Shown here: positions 1-8,549 of the stretch, piece after piece
Layout: every line of letters begins with the position of its first letter
Numbering within the stretch: position 1 is the first letter of the stretch
Assembly: GCA_949280095.1 (NCBI GenBank)
Contig: CASDHD010000012.1
Location: 1 to 20,875 of the forward strand
Origin: an uncultured Bacilli bacterium
Lineage (GTDB): Bacteria; Bacillota_I; Bacilli_A; RF39; UBA660
Reading direction: 5' to 3'
DNA: 20,875 bases
Translations under genes and position numbers: made by a program
The notes under the pieces: generated by a model
Told to the model about the DNA's origin: nothing
Seen by the model: the letters and a program-made list of their open reading frames with translations, nothing else
Database searches by the model: none

Positions 1-47
1 GTCTTGTTATTACTCCATAAATTGTGACTTTTATTTTTAGAAACTCC

Positions 48-242
48 CTATAAATTGATTGCATATTTTAAAAGGTAAAATTGTTTAACAAAATCATTGT
101 TAGGAATTCCTTCACTTTTTGCTAATTCTGTTATATCGATTCTAAATTCGTTTTTAAAACTCTCAACAAAATTTTTGAAATGACGTTGATTAATTGCATA
201 ATATTGTTCTTCTTTTAAATAAAAAATATCTTTATATTTCAT
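48..242 (-). CDS. Small hypothetical protein, 64 aa
   Basis: I do not recognise this protein. It is a complete, charged, soluble-looking 64-residue chain with no membrane segment and several aromatic residues (KYKDIFYL near the start, FVKQFYLLKY near the end). The ATG is preceded by a good ribosome binding site (AAGAAGGGG about 6 nt upstream), and a near-consensus sigma-A promoter lies 25-53 bp upstream (separate entry), so it is very likely expressed rather than a chance frame. It is transcribed divergently from the Cse60-like gene. No terminator is visible between its stop and the window edge, and positions 1-47 contain no gene I can support. Confidence 0.6.
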   Translation of the reverse strand: MKYKDIFYLKEEQYYAINQRHFKNFVESFKNEFRIDITELAKSEGIPNNDFVKQFYLLKYAINL

Positions 243-266
243 AAAAACCCCTTCTTTTTAGCGCAT

Positions 267-295
267 ATTCTATACATTTTTAGAACATTTGTCAA
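267..295 (-). promoter_or_regulatory. Sigma-A-type promoter for the 64-aa gene
   Basis: On the minus strand TTGACA (290-295) and TAGAAT (267-272) are separated by exactly 17 bp, a near-perfect housekeeping promoter. It is followed by a leader of about 20 nt and the ribosome binding site of the small minus-strand gene. Confidence 0.7.
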
Positions 296-353
296 ATATT
301 CGTCCTTTTTTGCAACTTATTTTTGCTATCCTTAATAAAAAGGTGGTGGAAAA

Positions 354-533
354 ATGAAAGTAAAAGTCTTTGATGAATCCCATGAACGTGACCTAGAAAG
401 AGCAATTAATGCCTTTCTATCTGGAACAAGTAGTGATATAATAGATGTCAAGTATAACGTTGCTATTGCGGTATGTGGAGAAGAACAAATCTATTGCTTT
501 TCTGCTCTTATTGTTTATAGCCCAAAAGAATGA
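354..533 (+). CDS. cse60: Sporulation protein, Cse60 family
   Basis: This 59-residue protein begins MKVKVFDESHERDLERAINA and contains the segment EEQIYCFSALIVY. This closely resembles, from memory, the Cse60 family of small proteins; the Bacillus subtilis member is made in the mother cell under sigma-E and has no known biochemical activity. The ATG has a strong ribosome binding site (AGGTGGTGG, 5 nt upstream). The stop codon overlaps the first possible start of the next gene (ATGA at 530-533), so the two genes are probably co-transcribed. No convincing sigma-E promoter was found upstream; a weak TTGCAA-N17-TAATAA would place the transcript start inside the ribosome binding site. Confidence 0.8.
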   Translation: MKVKVFDESHERDLERAINAFLSGTSSDIIDVKYNVAIAVCGEEQIYCFSALIVYSPKE

Positions 534-541
534 GTGGTTTT

Positions 542-2179
542 ATGAAAAAAAGTTCATTTATCGAAGGAACGATTATTGCTACCCTGGCAATAGTGATTAC
601 AAAAATATTAGGAATGCTTTACGTCATTCCTTTTTATGCAATGGTTGGAGCCGCCGGAAGTGCCTTATATGCTTATGGCTATAACATCTATGCCATTTTT
701 TTAGATATATCAACAGCAGGCTTACCTTTAGCCTTAAGTAAAATCATCAAAGAATATAATACATTAGGAAAAAAAGATGCCAAAAAAAGAGCATTCTCCA
801 TTGGTCTTAAAATGATAAGTATGATATCTATTGTTATTTTTCTTATTTTAATTCTTTTTGCACGTCCTTTATCTTCCATGATTTTAGGAGAGTTAACAGG
901 AGGAACTACAATCGAGGAAGTAACATTCGTAATCCGTATGACTTCACTCGCTATTTTAATTGTTCCTTATTTAAGCATTACAAGAGGCTATTTACAAGGT
1001 CACAATATTATAGGGATTTCTTCGATAAGCCAAGTACTAGAACAAGTATTTCGTATTGTTACCCTTTTAGGGGGATGTTATCTAGCTTTACATTTATTTA
1101 AAGTACCTATGAAGTACGCAATTGGTATCGCTGTATTTGGAGCTAGTGTTGGTGGTATCGTTGCATTATTCTATTTATTATTCAAAATGAATAAAAGCAG
1201 AAAAGAACTTGATCTTACAAAAATAGAAGAAAAAGATAACATAACTAATAAAGAAATAAGCAAAAAAATCATATCCTATGCCATTCCTTTTATTATCATT
1301 ACCATTGTGTTTTCCATTAATAATTTTTTAGATATGGTCATGATTTTAAGAACTTTGGAAGCATTAGGTTTAGAGACTTCATCCATTGAGTTTGCAACAA
1401 CGGCGATTACGACATGGTCTACCAAAATCAGTATGATTGTTAATTCTGTTGCTACTGGAATGGTGACGAGTTTAATTCCAACTATAGTTGGTGCTTATAC
1501 ATTAAAAAAATGGGATGAAGTGAATAGCAAATTCAATAAAGCATTACAACTTATTTTAGTTATCTGTCTGCCAATGTGTGTAGGATTATCTTTATTATCT
1601 AAAAGTGTATGGAGTGTATTTTATGGCTATAGTGAAATAGGAGCGTTAATCTTTGCAATGCAAATATTAGTTTCTTTATTCTATAACTTGTTCTTAGTTA
1701 CGAACTCAGCACTTCATGGTTTAAACAAATCAAAGGTAGTTTATCGAAGTGTTATTATTGGTCTTACAACAAATATGCTTTTAAACATTCCCTATATGCT
1801 ATTGTTCTATAAACTAGGACTTCCTCCATATCTAGGCGCCATTTTGTCTACTGCAACTGGCTATATTTTAGCATTCACATTATCCTTAAAAAAACTAAAG
1901 AAAGAACATGGATTAAACTACAAAGAAACAATAAAAATGGCTGAAAAACTTATTTTACCAACCATCGCCATGTTACTTGTCGTTTTAGTTTTAAAATGGT
2001 TAATTCCTATAAATTATGCTAGCAAATTTTCTTGTTGTATTTATATAGGAATGATAAGTTGTCTAGGTGCAGTCGTTTATCTAGGAATTACTTATAAAAT
2101 GGGATTACTTACCAAAGTATTTGGAGAGTCTACCGTAAATAAGATTATAAAAAAACTCACCAGAAGTAAGGTAAGTTAA
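542..2179 (+). CDS. murJ: Lipid II flippase MurJ, YtgP-type (MOP/PST family)
   Basis: A roughly 545-residue polytopic membrane protein with about 14 hydrophobic segments, of the polysaccharide-transporter branch of the MOP superfamily. The N-terminus (EGTIIATLAIVITKILGM, then YVIPFYAMVGAAGSALYAYG, then TAGLPLALSKIIKEY) matches the YtgP/SpoVB pattern, and it looks closer to YtgP, the B. subtilis MurJ, than to SpoVB. The expected role is flipping undecaprenyl-linked peptidoglycan precursor across the membrane. An in-frame ATG at 530 overlaps the cse60 stop. I prefer the ATG at 542 because GAGTGG lies 4 nt upstream and the resulting N-terminus aligns better with YtgP. A spore-cortex-specific flippase is an alternative, given the sporulation gene in front. 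It converges on the next minus-strand gene with only 3 bp between stops. Confidence 0.8.
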   Translation: MKKSSFIEGTIIATLAIVITKILGMLYVIPFYAMVGAAGSALYAYGYNIYAIFLDISTAGLPLALSKIIKEYNTLGKKDAKKRAFSIGLKMISMISIVIFLILILFARPLSSMILGELTGGTTIEEVTFVIRMTSLAILIVPYLSITRGYLQGHNIIGISSISQVLEQVFRIVTLLGGCYLALHLFKVPMKYAIGIAVFGASVGGIVALFYLLFKMNKSRKELDLTKIEEKDNITNKEISKKIISYAIPFIIITIVFSINNFLDMVMILRTLEALGLETSSIEFATTAITTWSTKISMIVNSVATGMVTSLIPTIVGAYTLKKWDEVNSKFNKALQLILVICLPMCVGLSLLSKSVWSVFYGYSEIGALIFAMQILVSLFYNLFLVTNSALHGLNKSKVVYRSVIIGLTTNMLLNIPYMLLFYKLGLPPYLGAILSTATGYILAFTLSLKKLKKEHGLNYKETIKMAEKLILPTIAMLLVVLVLKWLIPINYASKFSCCIYIGMISCLGAVVYLGITYKMGLLTKVFGESTVNKIIKKLTRSKVS

Positions 2180-2182
2180 AAA

Positions 2183-2515
2183 TTAAAGCATATACATATT
2201 GGTTGTGTTATCAAAGTTTTCCGTTGTTGTAACTCCTTTGGATTCTAATCTACTAATACGAGCATCCATACGGTTGATTTGACGTTCGATTTTAGCAAGT
2301 CTTGACTCTAAATCACTTGTATAATCAGTCCCCATACTTTGTGGATTATAATTCATCGGTACAGGTCCTGAATAAAAACTTTGACTGGCCTGAGAACCAT
2401 AGGTAGGCATCGTATTACCAAAATTGCCATTCATATTTGGCATATTAGGAGTTCCCATATAACTAGATTGAGAGAAATTTGCCTCGTTAAAAAAGGCATT
2501 ACGGTCTTTTTTCAT
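2183..2515 (-). CDS. Small Asn/Met/Ser-rich protein with C-terminal coiled coil, possible spore coat protein
   Basis: The 110-residue product has two parts. Residues 1 to about 68 are low-complexity, rich in Asn, Met, Pro, Ser, Gly and Tyr (MGTPNMPNMNGNFGN and similar). A heptad-like stretch, SRLAKIERQINRMDARISRLES, follows as a short coiled coil. This layout is common in small spore-coat or spore-surface proteins, but I recognise no specific family. The ATG at 2515 is chosen over an upstream GTG at 2524 because AAGGAAG lies 8 nt in front. A SigK/SigE-like CATANNNTA element lies just upstream (separate entry), supporting a sporulation role by inference. Confidence 0.6.
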   Translation of the reverse strand: MKKDRNAFFNEANFSQSSYMGTPNMPNMNGNFGNTMPTYGSQASQSFYSGPVPMNYNPQSMGTDYTSDLESRLAKIERQINRMDARISRLESKGVTTTENFDNTTNMYML

Positions 2516-2537
2516 AAAAAACACTTCCTTATGTTGC

Positions 2538-2565
2538 TATTATATGCAAAAGTTTAGAAAGTAGT
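2538..2565 (-). promoter_or_regulatory. Promoter with SigK-like (and SigA-like) -10
   Basis: On the minus strand the sequence CATATAATA (2538-2546) fits the sporulation -10 consensus CATANNNTA, with AC 17 bp upstream (2564-2565) as in SigK promoters. The same bases contain TATAAT, but no good TTGACA is found at the right distance, so the SigK reading is somewhat favoured. The element overlaps the start region of trmB on the other strand. Confidence 0.45.
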
Positions 2566-2572
2566 GATTAAG

Positions 2573-3220
2573 TTGAGATTAAGAAATGTAAAAAATGCAA
2601 AAAGTATTATAGAAGAATGTGAATATGTAGTAAAATGGAGTTCAGAAACTTTAAAAGGAAATTGGGAATCTATTTTTGGAAATAGCAATCCAATTCACTT
2701 AGAAATTGGAATGGGAAAGGGCAAGTTTATCCATGAAATGGCTAAAAATAATCCCAATATCAATTTTATTGGAGTTGAAAAATACGAAAGTGTTTTAGTA
2801 CGTGCTGTTGAGAAAGTAAACAAGGATCCACTTCCTAATTTACGTCTTTTATGTGTAGATGCATTAAATTTACCTGACATCTTTAATCATGAAATAGACT
2901 GTATTTATCTAAACTTTTCCGATCCATGGCCTAAAACACGTCATGCCAAAAGAAGATTAACAAGTCCTATTTTCTTGGATATTTATGAAAATATTTTTGT
3001 GGATGAAATAATGGGTGGAGAAAAAAGAATTATCCAAAAAACCGATAATCTTATTTTATTTGCGAGTAGTTTGAAAAATTTAAACAATTATGGATACACA
3101 TTTGACGATGTTTCTCTAGATTTAGCAAGTACAGAAATACCCAATGTAGAAACCGAATACGAAACAAAATTCAAAAAGCAAGGAATAAAAATTAATTATT
3201 TAAATGCCAGTAAGAAATAA
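2573..3220 (+). CDS. trmB: tRNA (guanine(46)-N7)-methyltransferase
   Basis: TrmB uses S-adenosylmethionine to methylate N7 of G46 in the tRNA variable loop. Visible family features are the SAM-binding loop HLEIGMGKGKFI, the signature NFSDPWPKTRHAKRRL, and a conserved TDN. The product is 215 residues from the TTG at 2573, against about 213 for B. subtilis TrmB. I chose TTG because the family starts MRLRN/MRMRH and because GTGAT lies 4 nt before it, fitting the extended anti-SD. A GTG at 2564 would add three residues but has no usable ribosome binding site. A strong terminator overlaps the stop codon. Confidence 0.88.
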   Translation: MRLRNVKNAKSIIEECEYVVKWSSETLKGNWESIFGNSNPIHLEIGMGKGKFIHEMAKNNPNINFIGVEKYESVLVRAVEKVNKDPLPNLRLLCVDALNLPDIFNHEIDCIYLNFSDPWPKTRHAKRRLTSPIFLDIYENIFVDEIMGGEKRIIQKTDNLILFASSLKNLNNYGYTFDDVSLDLASTEIPNVETEYETKFKKQGIKINYLNASKK

Positions 3221-3256
3221 CTTGTGTCAAATATGATACAAATTATTTCTTTTTTC
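3212..3256 (+). terminator. Rho-independent terminator of trmB
   Basis: An 18-bp stem (3212-3229 with 3234-3251; one mismatch and one G-U pair) closes on a 4-nt loop and is followed by a T-run to 3255. The stem contains the trmB stop codon. Confidence 0.85.
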
Positions 3257-3398
3257 TTGCGAACTTTTTAATATGGAAATATAATGAAAAAGAATAGAGA
3301 GGATATTTTAGACGAAAAATAATTAGTTTTAGACATCTTTTAGTTAATTAGAAACTCAATTCTTTATAATAATCAATCTAAATGAGGGGGGAAATAGA

Positions 3399-4484
3399 AT
3401 GGAAGAATTTAAAAAGAAAAATTTAATAGAACGTATGTTAACGAAGCAAAAGGAATTAGAGCAATATTATCGTGATTTGCGAAAATATGAGTATCTTACG
3501 GATGCACCAATAAAGACACGTGAGTATTTTGATAAACAACACAAAAAACTAGAAACAATATTCGGTTGGGAATTGAAACTTCTATCTTATAATGTAAAAG
3601 TACATCAAGATTTGAGAACTCCTAATTTAAATGTTCCCAAAATTTATGCTGTTACTCATATTGGAAGATACGATATAGAAGCATCTATTTTGACAAAAGG
3701 AGAACAAGCGTGCTTTTTTTGGGGAGACCCAGGTTCTTTATATAAAAGTCCTGAGAAAATACTCACCAACAAGATTGGTGCTATTTTTGCCGATACTGGT
3801 GAAGATGTTCGAGAAGATTGTCATATTGGACAAAAAAGTATGGTAAAACATCTATTAAATGGAATAAATGTTCAAATTTATCCTGAAGGTGCATTTAATG
3901 TGATTTCTAATAAAGTAGTAATGCCTATTTATGATGGTACTATAAAAACAGCATTAGAAACTGGTGCACCTATTGTGCCTACTTCTATTGTAAAATATGG
4001 AAAAGATTTATATATAAGTTATGGAAAAGAAATATTAGCAGATTCTCTTAATTCAAATAATATTAAAGAAGAATCACGTAATCTTCGAGATGTTTTAGCT
4101 ACTTTAAAATGGGAGTTAATTCGTGAATATAGTGGAGAAAAAAGATTTATAAATCAAGATGAAGACATGCTATATACTCTTAAAAGAAGAGAATTAAGCT
4201 CTAATGCTTACCAAGAATTTATAGATAATGTACTTGATGGAACTTCTAAGGATTATGGATTAAAAGAAATTGAAAAAACAAGGTATAAAGATAAACATAA
4301 TCCTGAACCACAAGAAATTGAAAGTGATTTAGAAGAATTTATTGCACTCAATCCAAGTTTCTTTTTAGCAAGCACTGAAAGATTTGAAAATTATATTAAT
4401 GTTTTAAAAAATATAGATACTATTTTAAAAAATTTGGAAGAATATCGTTCACAAGAAAGCTTAAAAAGAAAATTAACAAATTGA
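3399..4484 (+). CDS. 1-acyl-glycerol-3-phosphate acyltransferase-like protein (PlsC/LPLAT fold)
   Basis: The 361-residue protein carries the glycerolipid acyltransferase motifs: HIGRYD (H87, D92; the HX4D catalytic dyad), YPEGAF (E163, G164; phosphate-binding motif III) and a following VPTSIVKYG (motif IV). The likely role is acylating lysophosphatidate or a related acceptor at the inner membrane face. Differences from a minimal PlsC are a charged N-terminal extension of about 70 residues, no obvious membrane helix, and a charged C-terminal region of about 120 residues of unknown role. The acceptor therefore cannot be assigned. The start has a strong ribosome binding site (GAGGGGGG). TATAAT at 3365-3370 may be its -10, though the -35 is poor. 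It stands alone between a terminator and the next promoter. Confidence 0.78.
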   Translation: MEEFKKKNLIERMLTKQKELEQYYRDLRKYEYLTDAPIKTREYFDKQHKKLETIFGWELKLLSYNVKVHQDLRTPNLNVPKIYAVTHIGRYDIEASILTKGEQACFFWGDPGSLYKSPEKILTNKIGAIFADTGEDVREDCHIGQKSMVKHLLNGINVQIYPEGAFNVISNKVVMPIYDGTIKTALETGAPIVPTSIVKYGKDLYISYGKEILADSLNSNNIKEESRNLRDVLATLKWELIREYSGEKRFINQDEDMLYTLKRRELSSNAYQEFIDNVLDGTSKDYGLKEIEKTRYKDKHNPEPQEIESDLEEFIALNPSFFLASTERFENYINVLKNIDTILKNLEEYRSQESLKRKLTN

Positions 4485-4509
4485 CTTTATCTAAAGTCTT
4501 TTTTATGTT
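4481..4509 (+). promoter_or_regulatory. Sigma-A-type promoter of the histidine kinase gene
   Basis: TTGACT (4481-4486) and TATGTT (4504-4509) are spaced by 17 bp. The -35 overlaps the stop codon of the acyltransferase gene and the left arm of a short terminator hairpin, so termination and initiation are interleaved here. Confidence 0.5.
4483..4504 (+). terminator. Short terminator after the acyltransferase gene
   Basis: GACTTT pairs with AAAGTC across a 4-nt loop, followed by six T. The stem is only 6 bp and A/T-rich, so termination may be partial. It shares bases with the downstream promoter. Confidence 0.5.
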
Positions 4510-4539
4510 ATGCTATTCTCTAGAATAGAGGTAGAGGGA

Positions 4540-6357
4540 ATGAGCGGTATTTGGTTATTAATTGCATCTTTAACAATTAGTTTATTTTTAGTGATTATCT
4601 TTTTTGCTAAGAAAAATATTGAAAATGCAGAAACAAAATTATATTCCATAATGTTAATTTGTAATTTAGCTTATTCGTTATTTGCTTTGTTTGGATACAT
4701 TTTTGCAAAAAAGGAAGGAATTGAGTTTATTATTGGTATTATTCAAAGAATTCATTTAAGTTTAACATTTTTACTTTCTTATTTCTTTTTGAAATATAAT
4801 GCTATCCTATTGGAAAATAATAGTTCATTGTCAAAGAAGTTTCATAACTTTTACATTGTTTTTTTGTTTCTTATAATTCTGCTAATTCTAATTCTCCCAA
4901 TAAAAGTTATTAATTATGATGAAATATTAGATGTTGGAGGACTTTCTTATTATGCAGCAATTATCGGTATTATTATTAACGTTATTTTGATAATTATTTC
5001 TACTTTAATCCTTATTTTTAAAAAACATATAGATTTGAAAAAATGTATTCCATTAACTATTCTCATTTTATTGTTAGGAGTTGGGTTAGTTTTAAGAATA
5101 TATTATCCTGAAATCATTACAGAAACGTATTGCATTTCTTTTGCATTATTAGTTATGTACCATACCATTGAAAACCCTGATTTAAAATTAATCAACGAAC
5201 TACAATATGCCAAAGATGCTGCAGAAAAAGCAAACCATGCTAAGTCTGATTTTTTATCAAGTATGTCTCATGAAATAAGAACTCCTTTAAATGCAATAGT
5301 AGGTCTATCTGAAGATATCGCTTCTTTTAAAGATGAAGTTCCACCTCAAGTTATAGAAGACATAGAAGATATCAATAACGCTTCTGCTACATTACTAGAA
5401 ATAGTTGGTAATATTTTAGACATTAATAAAATTGAAATAGGAAAAATGGAAATTGTAAGTAGTCCTTATCAAATTGTGGATGAAGTAGAAAAACTAGTTA
5501 GTGTTACAACGACACGTATAGGAACAAAACCTATTGAATTTAAAATGAATATTGCCAGTGATATTCCTTATGAACTTTTAGGAGATAAAGTTCATGTAAA
5601 AGAAGTTATTAACAATTTACTTTCAAACGCTATAAAGTATACCGATAAAGGAACAATAACACTTGATATGAAGTGTATTAATAAAAACGACATATGCTAC
5701 CTCATGATTAGCGTAAAAGATACTGGAAAAGGAATCAAACAAGAAAATGTTAATCGTTTATTTAATAAATTTGACCGTTTAGATGTAGAAAGAAATACAA
5801 CGATTGAAGGTACAGGACTTGGTCTTGCTATTACAAAAAACTTAGTAGAAATGATGGGCGGAAAGATTAACGTTCAAAGCACTTTTGGAGAAGGTTCCAT
5901 ATTTATGGTTCAAATACCTCAAAGAATTAGTAAATTAAATGCTCCTACAAAAGATCCAATCGAATTGTTAGATGTAGAACCAAACTATGGACCTAAAAAA
6001 GTTCTTCTAGTAGATGATAATAAGTTAAATATTAAAGTTGCTAAAAGAGCATTAGCTGGTTTTGATTTTCAAATTACAGAGTGTGCAAATGGTCAAGAAG
6101 TACTAGAAAAAGTAGTAGAAGGTAATGAATTTGATTTAATCCTTCTAGATATTATGATGCCTGTAATGGGTGGAGAAGAAACAATGCAGAAGTTAAAAGA
6201 AAAACCATTGTTTGCCATACCAACAATTGCCCTAACCGCCGATGCTGTTGATGGAGCTCGTGAGAAATATTTAAGTCTTGGATTTAGTGATTATTTAGCA
6301 AAACCGTTTAACAAAGTACAATTAAAAGAAAAACTAGACAAAATCTGGAAAAAATAA
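4540..6357 (+). CDS. Hybrid sensor histidine kinase with 7TM sensor and receiver domain
   Basis: This 605-residue membrane kinase has, in order: seven hydrophobic segments within residues 1 to about 215 (the layout of the 7TM histidine-kinase N-terminal domain); a short linker; a HisKA dimerisation domain with SMSHEIRTPLNAI (phospho-acceptor H244); a HATPase domain with NNLLSNAIKYTD (N box), DTGKGI (G1) and GTGLGLAITKNL (G2); and a C-terminal receiver beginning KKVLLVDDNKLN, with acceptor Asp in LILLDIMMP (D537), a TALTA switch and the AKPF lysine. No separate response regulator or DNA-binding output is adjacent, so the final target is unknown. The ATG at 4540 is preferred over one at 4510 because AGAGG/GAGGGA lies directly upstream. 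Its last seven codons and stop lie in the 34-bp repeat found again at 8547. Confidence 0.85.
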   Translation: MSGIWLLIASLTISLFLVIIFFAKKNIENAETKLYSIMLICNLAYSLFALFGYIFAKKEGIEFIIGIIQRIHLSLTFLLSYFFLKYNAILLENNSSLSKKFHNFYIVFLFLIILLILILPIKVINYDEILDVGGLSYYAAIIGIIINVILIIISTLILIFKKHIDLKKCIPLTILILLLGVGLVLRIYYPEIITETYCISFALLVMYHTIENPDLKLINELQYAKDAAEKANHAKSDFLSSMSHEIRTPLNAIVGLSEDIASFKDEVPPQVIEDIEDINNASATLLEIVGNILDINKIEIGKMEIVSSPYQIVDEVEKLVSVTTTRIGTKPIEFKMNIASDIPYELLGDKVHVKEVINNLLSNAIKYTDKGTITLDMKCINKNDICYLMISVKDTGKGIKQENVNRLFNKFDRLDVERNTTIEGTGLGLAITKNLVEMMGGKINVQSTFGEGSIFMVQIPQRISKLNAPTKDPIELLDVEPNYGPKKVLLVDDNKLNIKVAKRALAGFDFQITECANGQEVLEKVVEGNEFDLILLDIMMPVMGGEETMQKLKEKPLFAIPTIALTADAVDGAREKYLSLGFSDYLAKPFNKVQLKEKLDKIWKK

Positions 6358-6368
6358 ACTATTTCAAA
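6335..6368 (+). repeat. 34-bp direct repeat, copy 1
   Basis: A perfect 34-bp match to 8547-8580. It covers the last codons and stop of the histidine kinase gene plus the following 11 bases. The two copies bracket the HEXXH protein gene; the unit from copy start to copy start is 2212 bp. Confidence 0.9.
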
Positions 6369-6386
6369 CCTAAGAAAGGAAAAAAT

Positions 6387-8549
6387 ATGAATAATATATT
6401 TAAAAAACTATTTGACATTCCTTACAATGAAAAGATTTTTACAATTTTTGTAGACACAAAGCATCGCTATACTTTTTTAGAAAAGGATAGCAAGGGAGAC
6501 TATATATATCCAACTATGGAAGATTATAAGGCATTAAATCAAATTTACAACGTTCATGATTGGAATCATTTGCCTACAACAAAAACGTATACGTTTTCAG
6601 AAAAAGTTCGAATGGGGGCATTTTTACTTGCGACTTCTATTGTAACACTTGAAAGTGCTTATATTTCTTCAAACCAACAAAGTACAGCGATTGTAGAAGA
6701 GGCGAGTCAAACAAACGAATCGCTTAGCAATTGGGAAATTGAATTAGAAGAAAATGAGGTTGTATGCAAAGAAACTCTACCATCTTATGAAGAAGTTCCT
6801 GTCTACACTTTAGAAGAATTAAATGCCATTTTGCCTAATCATTTTGTCACGCTTGAAGATATTGATGAAGCGATATCTTATAATGTAAAACTTGATGCAA
6901 ACATCAAAGCTTTAGCTCATGAATTAGCAGAAGCCATAATAGAGGAAGATTCCAATGCCGATTTGCGAATTTTTTATATAAATTTATATACTTTAGAATC
7001 CGAAGAAATGAGTGAAGAAGACTATCATGAAGCCTTTCAAGACTATTCTGGAGGAAGATATAGTCCTAAAAGCAATAAAATTTCCTATATTACGGGATGT
7101 AATAAACAAACGCTAGTGCATGAACTTTCTCATGCTACTTATTCTATAAGTCGTTATAAAGATAATAAAATTTATTATCATGCTCTTAGTCGTTATCATG
7201 CTTTAAATGAAGCCATGAACAATAAGATTGTAGATTTGGTATTGCCTTCCACTTCTTATGCGAATATTACGACTATTACAAATTATTTATTTACTTTTGT
7301 CGATTTTGATTTCAATCGTTATATACATGAAGGGCCTTCTTATGTTTTAAATGATATCGAAGAAATGTATCCAAATATCGATGTGTCTTATATTAATGAT
7401 GTTTTAAATGCCGTGAAAGATAGTAGCATTAATCTTAATATTGAGATTAAAATTGAAAACTGTCCAAGTTTAGAGGAAGAATTGTTTCATTTATGCCAAG
7501 AAAAGGTTAAGAAAAATCCAGAAGAAGCCTATAAACCTCTTTTAGATTTTTTAGCGATATTTCCCAATAATGAAGAAAAATTTTCCTATTATTTAGATGA
7601 ATATAATACGTATTTAAAAACTATAGGAGTCAATTCCATTAGCGATCGTGATTTATTTGTAGCAACACTTCCTTATGAAAATGTAAGAAGTTTTGCTTGG
7701 GATGGAGAAAATTTATATCCTTGTATTGGGCACAACGAATCTTTAATTACGGTTATAGAAGATGGCGAAGAAGTGCACTATCCAACTGACAACTTTGTAC
7801 GTTTTCAAACTGATTATTTTTTCATGAACTTAAAAAAATATTTATTGGATAAGGGAATTGTAGAATTTCAGACTGACTTTTGGAAAAAATTTGCTATAGA
7901 AAATGACTACATTCCTGTAGATTTCTTATACAAAACAAATGTTTTGTACAAGGGTGAAACATTAATACAAGATTATGGAAGAAATTTAACTGTTAAAATT
8001 GGTCTAACCTCGGATAATCAAATTGGGTTTCTTTTGCAAAAAAAGGATGCGCTTCTTGATGATAGAGAAACTACGGTGATTTACCAAACTGCCGATAATT
8101 TAAGAAATTTATCTAATAGTGTACCATTATGCTATTATTATCCAAACCTTTTAGAAAATTTAGAGGAAGTTGAATTAACAGACATTTTTAATATTTCTTA
8201 TTTAAAAGAAATACAATCTGATGAAAACATTTTTTCAAATCTTTATATTAAAGAAAATGAACTTATTTTGGAACCCTGTTATTCGTTTTATGTGGAAAAT
8301 GGGGAGAGTATTAGTCTTTTGGATTTAAATCAGTGCCTTATTTGTCAAGGGGAAGAAGATTTTATTTCTAGTACTTGTATTACAATGAATGTTGAAATTC
8401 CTTTTGAAGAACCGCTTTATTTAAAAGATGTTTTAGTGTATTTTAATCTTTTAGACGAAGAAAATCTATATTATTCTTTTTCAAAAGAAGAACTTAAAAA
8501 TTTAGTAAAAGAGTATGTAGAAGAGATGAAACTTAACCAAAACAGGTAG
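6387..8549 (+). CDS. Membrane-anchored HEXXH metalloprotease-like protein, 720 aa
   Basis: The family is not recognised beyond a zinc-protease signature. Residues 1 to about 72 are charged and probably cytoplasmic. A single hydrophobic segment (about 74-94) would export the rest. The motif LVHELSHATYS places H245, E246 and H249 as HEXXH, and NEAMNNKIVDLV supplies a possible third ligand, E275, giving HEXXH-x25-E as in gluzincins. Beyond about residue 330 it is acidic and without recognisable domains. The substrate is unknown. The ribosome binding site is AAGAAAGGA. The gene sits between two 34-bp direct repeats, and its stop codon (8547-8549) is the first three bases of the downstream repeat, so its native C-terminus may have been changed by the event that placed it here. 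No own promoter was seen; it probably relies on transcription from the kinase gene. Confidence 0.7.
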   Translation: MNNIFKKLFDIPYNEKIFTIFVDTKHRYTFLEKDSKGDYIYPTMEDYKALNQIYNVHDWNHLPTTKTYTFSEKVRMGAFLLATSIVTLESAYISSNQQSTAIVEEASQTNESLSNWEIELEENEVVCKETLPSYEEVPVYTLEELNAILPNHFVTLEDIDEAISYNVKLDANIKALAHELAEAIIEEDSNADLRIFYINLYTLESEEMSEEDYHEAFQDYSGGRYSPKSNKISYITGCNKQTLVHELSHATYSISRYKDNKIYYHALSRYHALNEAMNNKIVDLVLPSTSYANITTITNYLFTFVDFDFNRYIHEGPSYVLNDIEEMYPNIDVSYINDVLNAVKDSSINLNIEIKIENCPSLEEELFHLCQEKVKKNPEEAYKPLLDFLAIFPNNEEKFSYYLDEYNTYLKTIGVNSISDRDLFVATLPYENVRSFAWDGENLYPCIGHNESLITVIEDGEEVHYPTDNFVRFQTDYFFMNLKKYLLDKGIVEFQTDFWKKFAIENDYIPVDFLYKTNVLYKGETLIQDYGRNLTVKIGLTSDNQIGFLLQKKDALLDDRETTVIYQTADNLRNLSNSVPLCYYYPNLLENLEEVELTDIFNISYLKEIQSDENIFSNLYIKENELILEPCYSFYVENGESISLLDLNQCLICQGEEDFISSTCITMNVEIPFEEPLYLKDVLVYFNLLDEENLYYSFSKEELKNLVKEYVEEMKLNQNR

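Noticed and set aside
445..684. 79-codon plus-strand frame across the cse60/murJ junction
   Set aside because: It lies in a shifted frame over two recognisable genes and has no ribosome binding site.
4510..4539. Upstream ATG for the histidine kinase, adding MLFSRIEVEG
   Set aside because: It lies at the predicted transcription start and has no ribosome binding site; AGAGG/GAGGGA sits just before the ATG at 4540.
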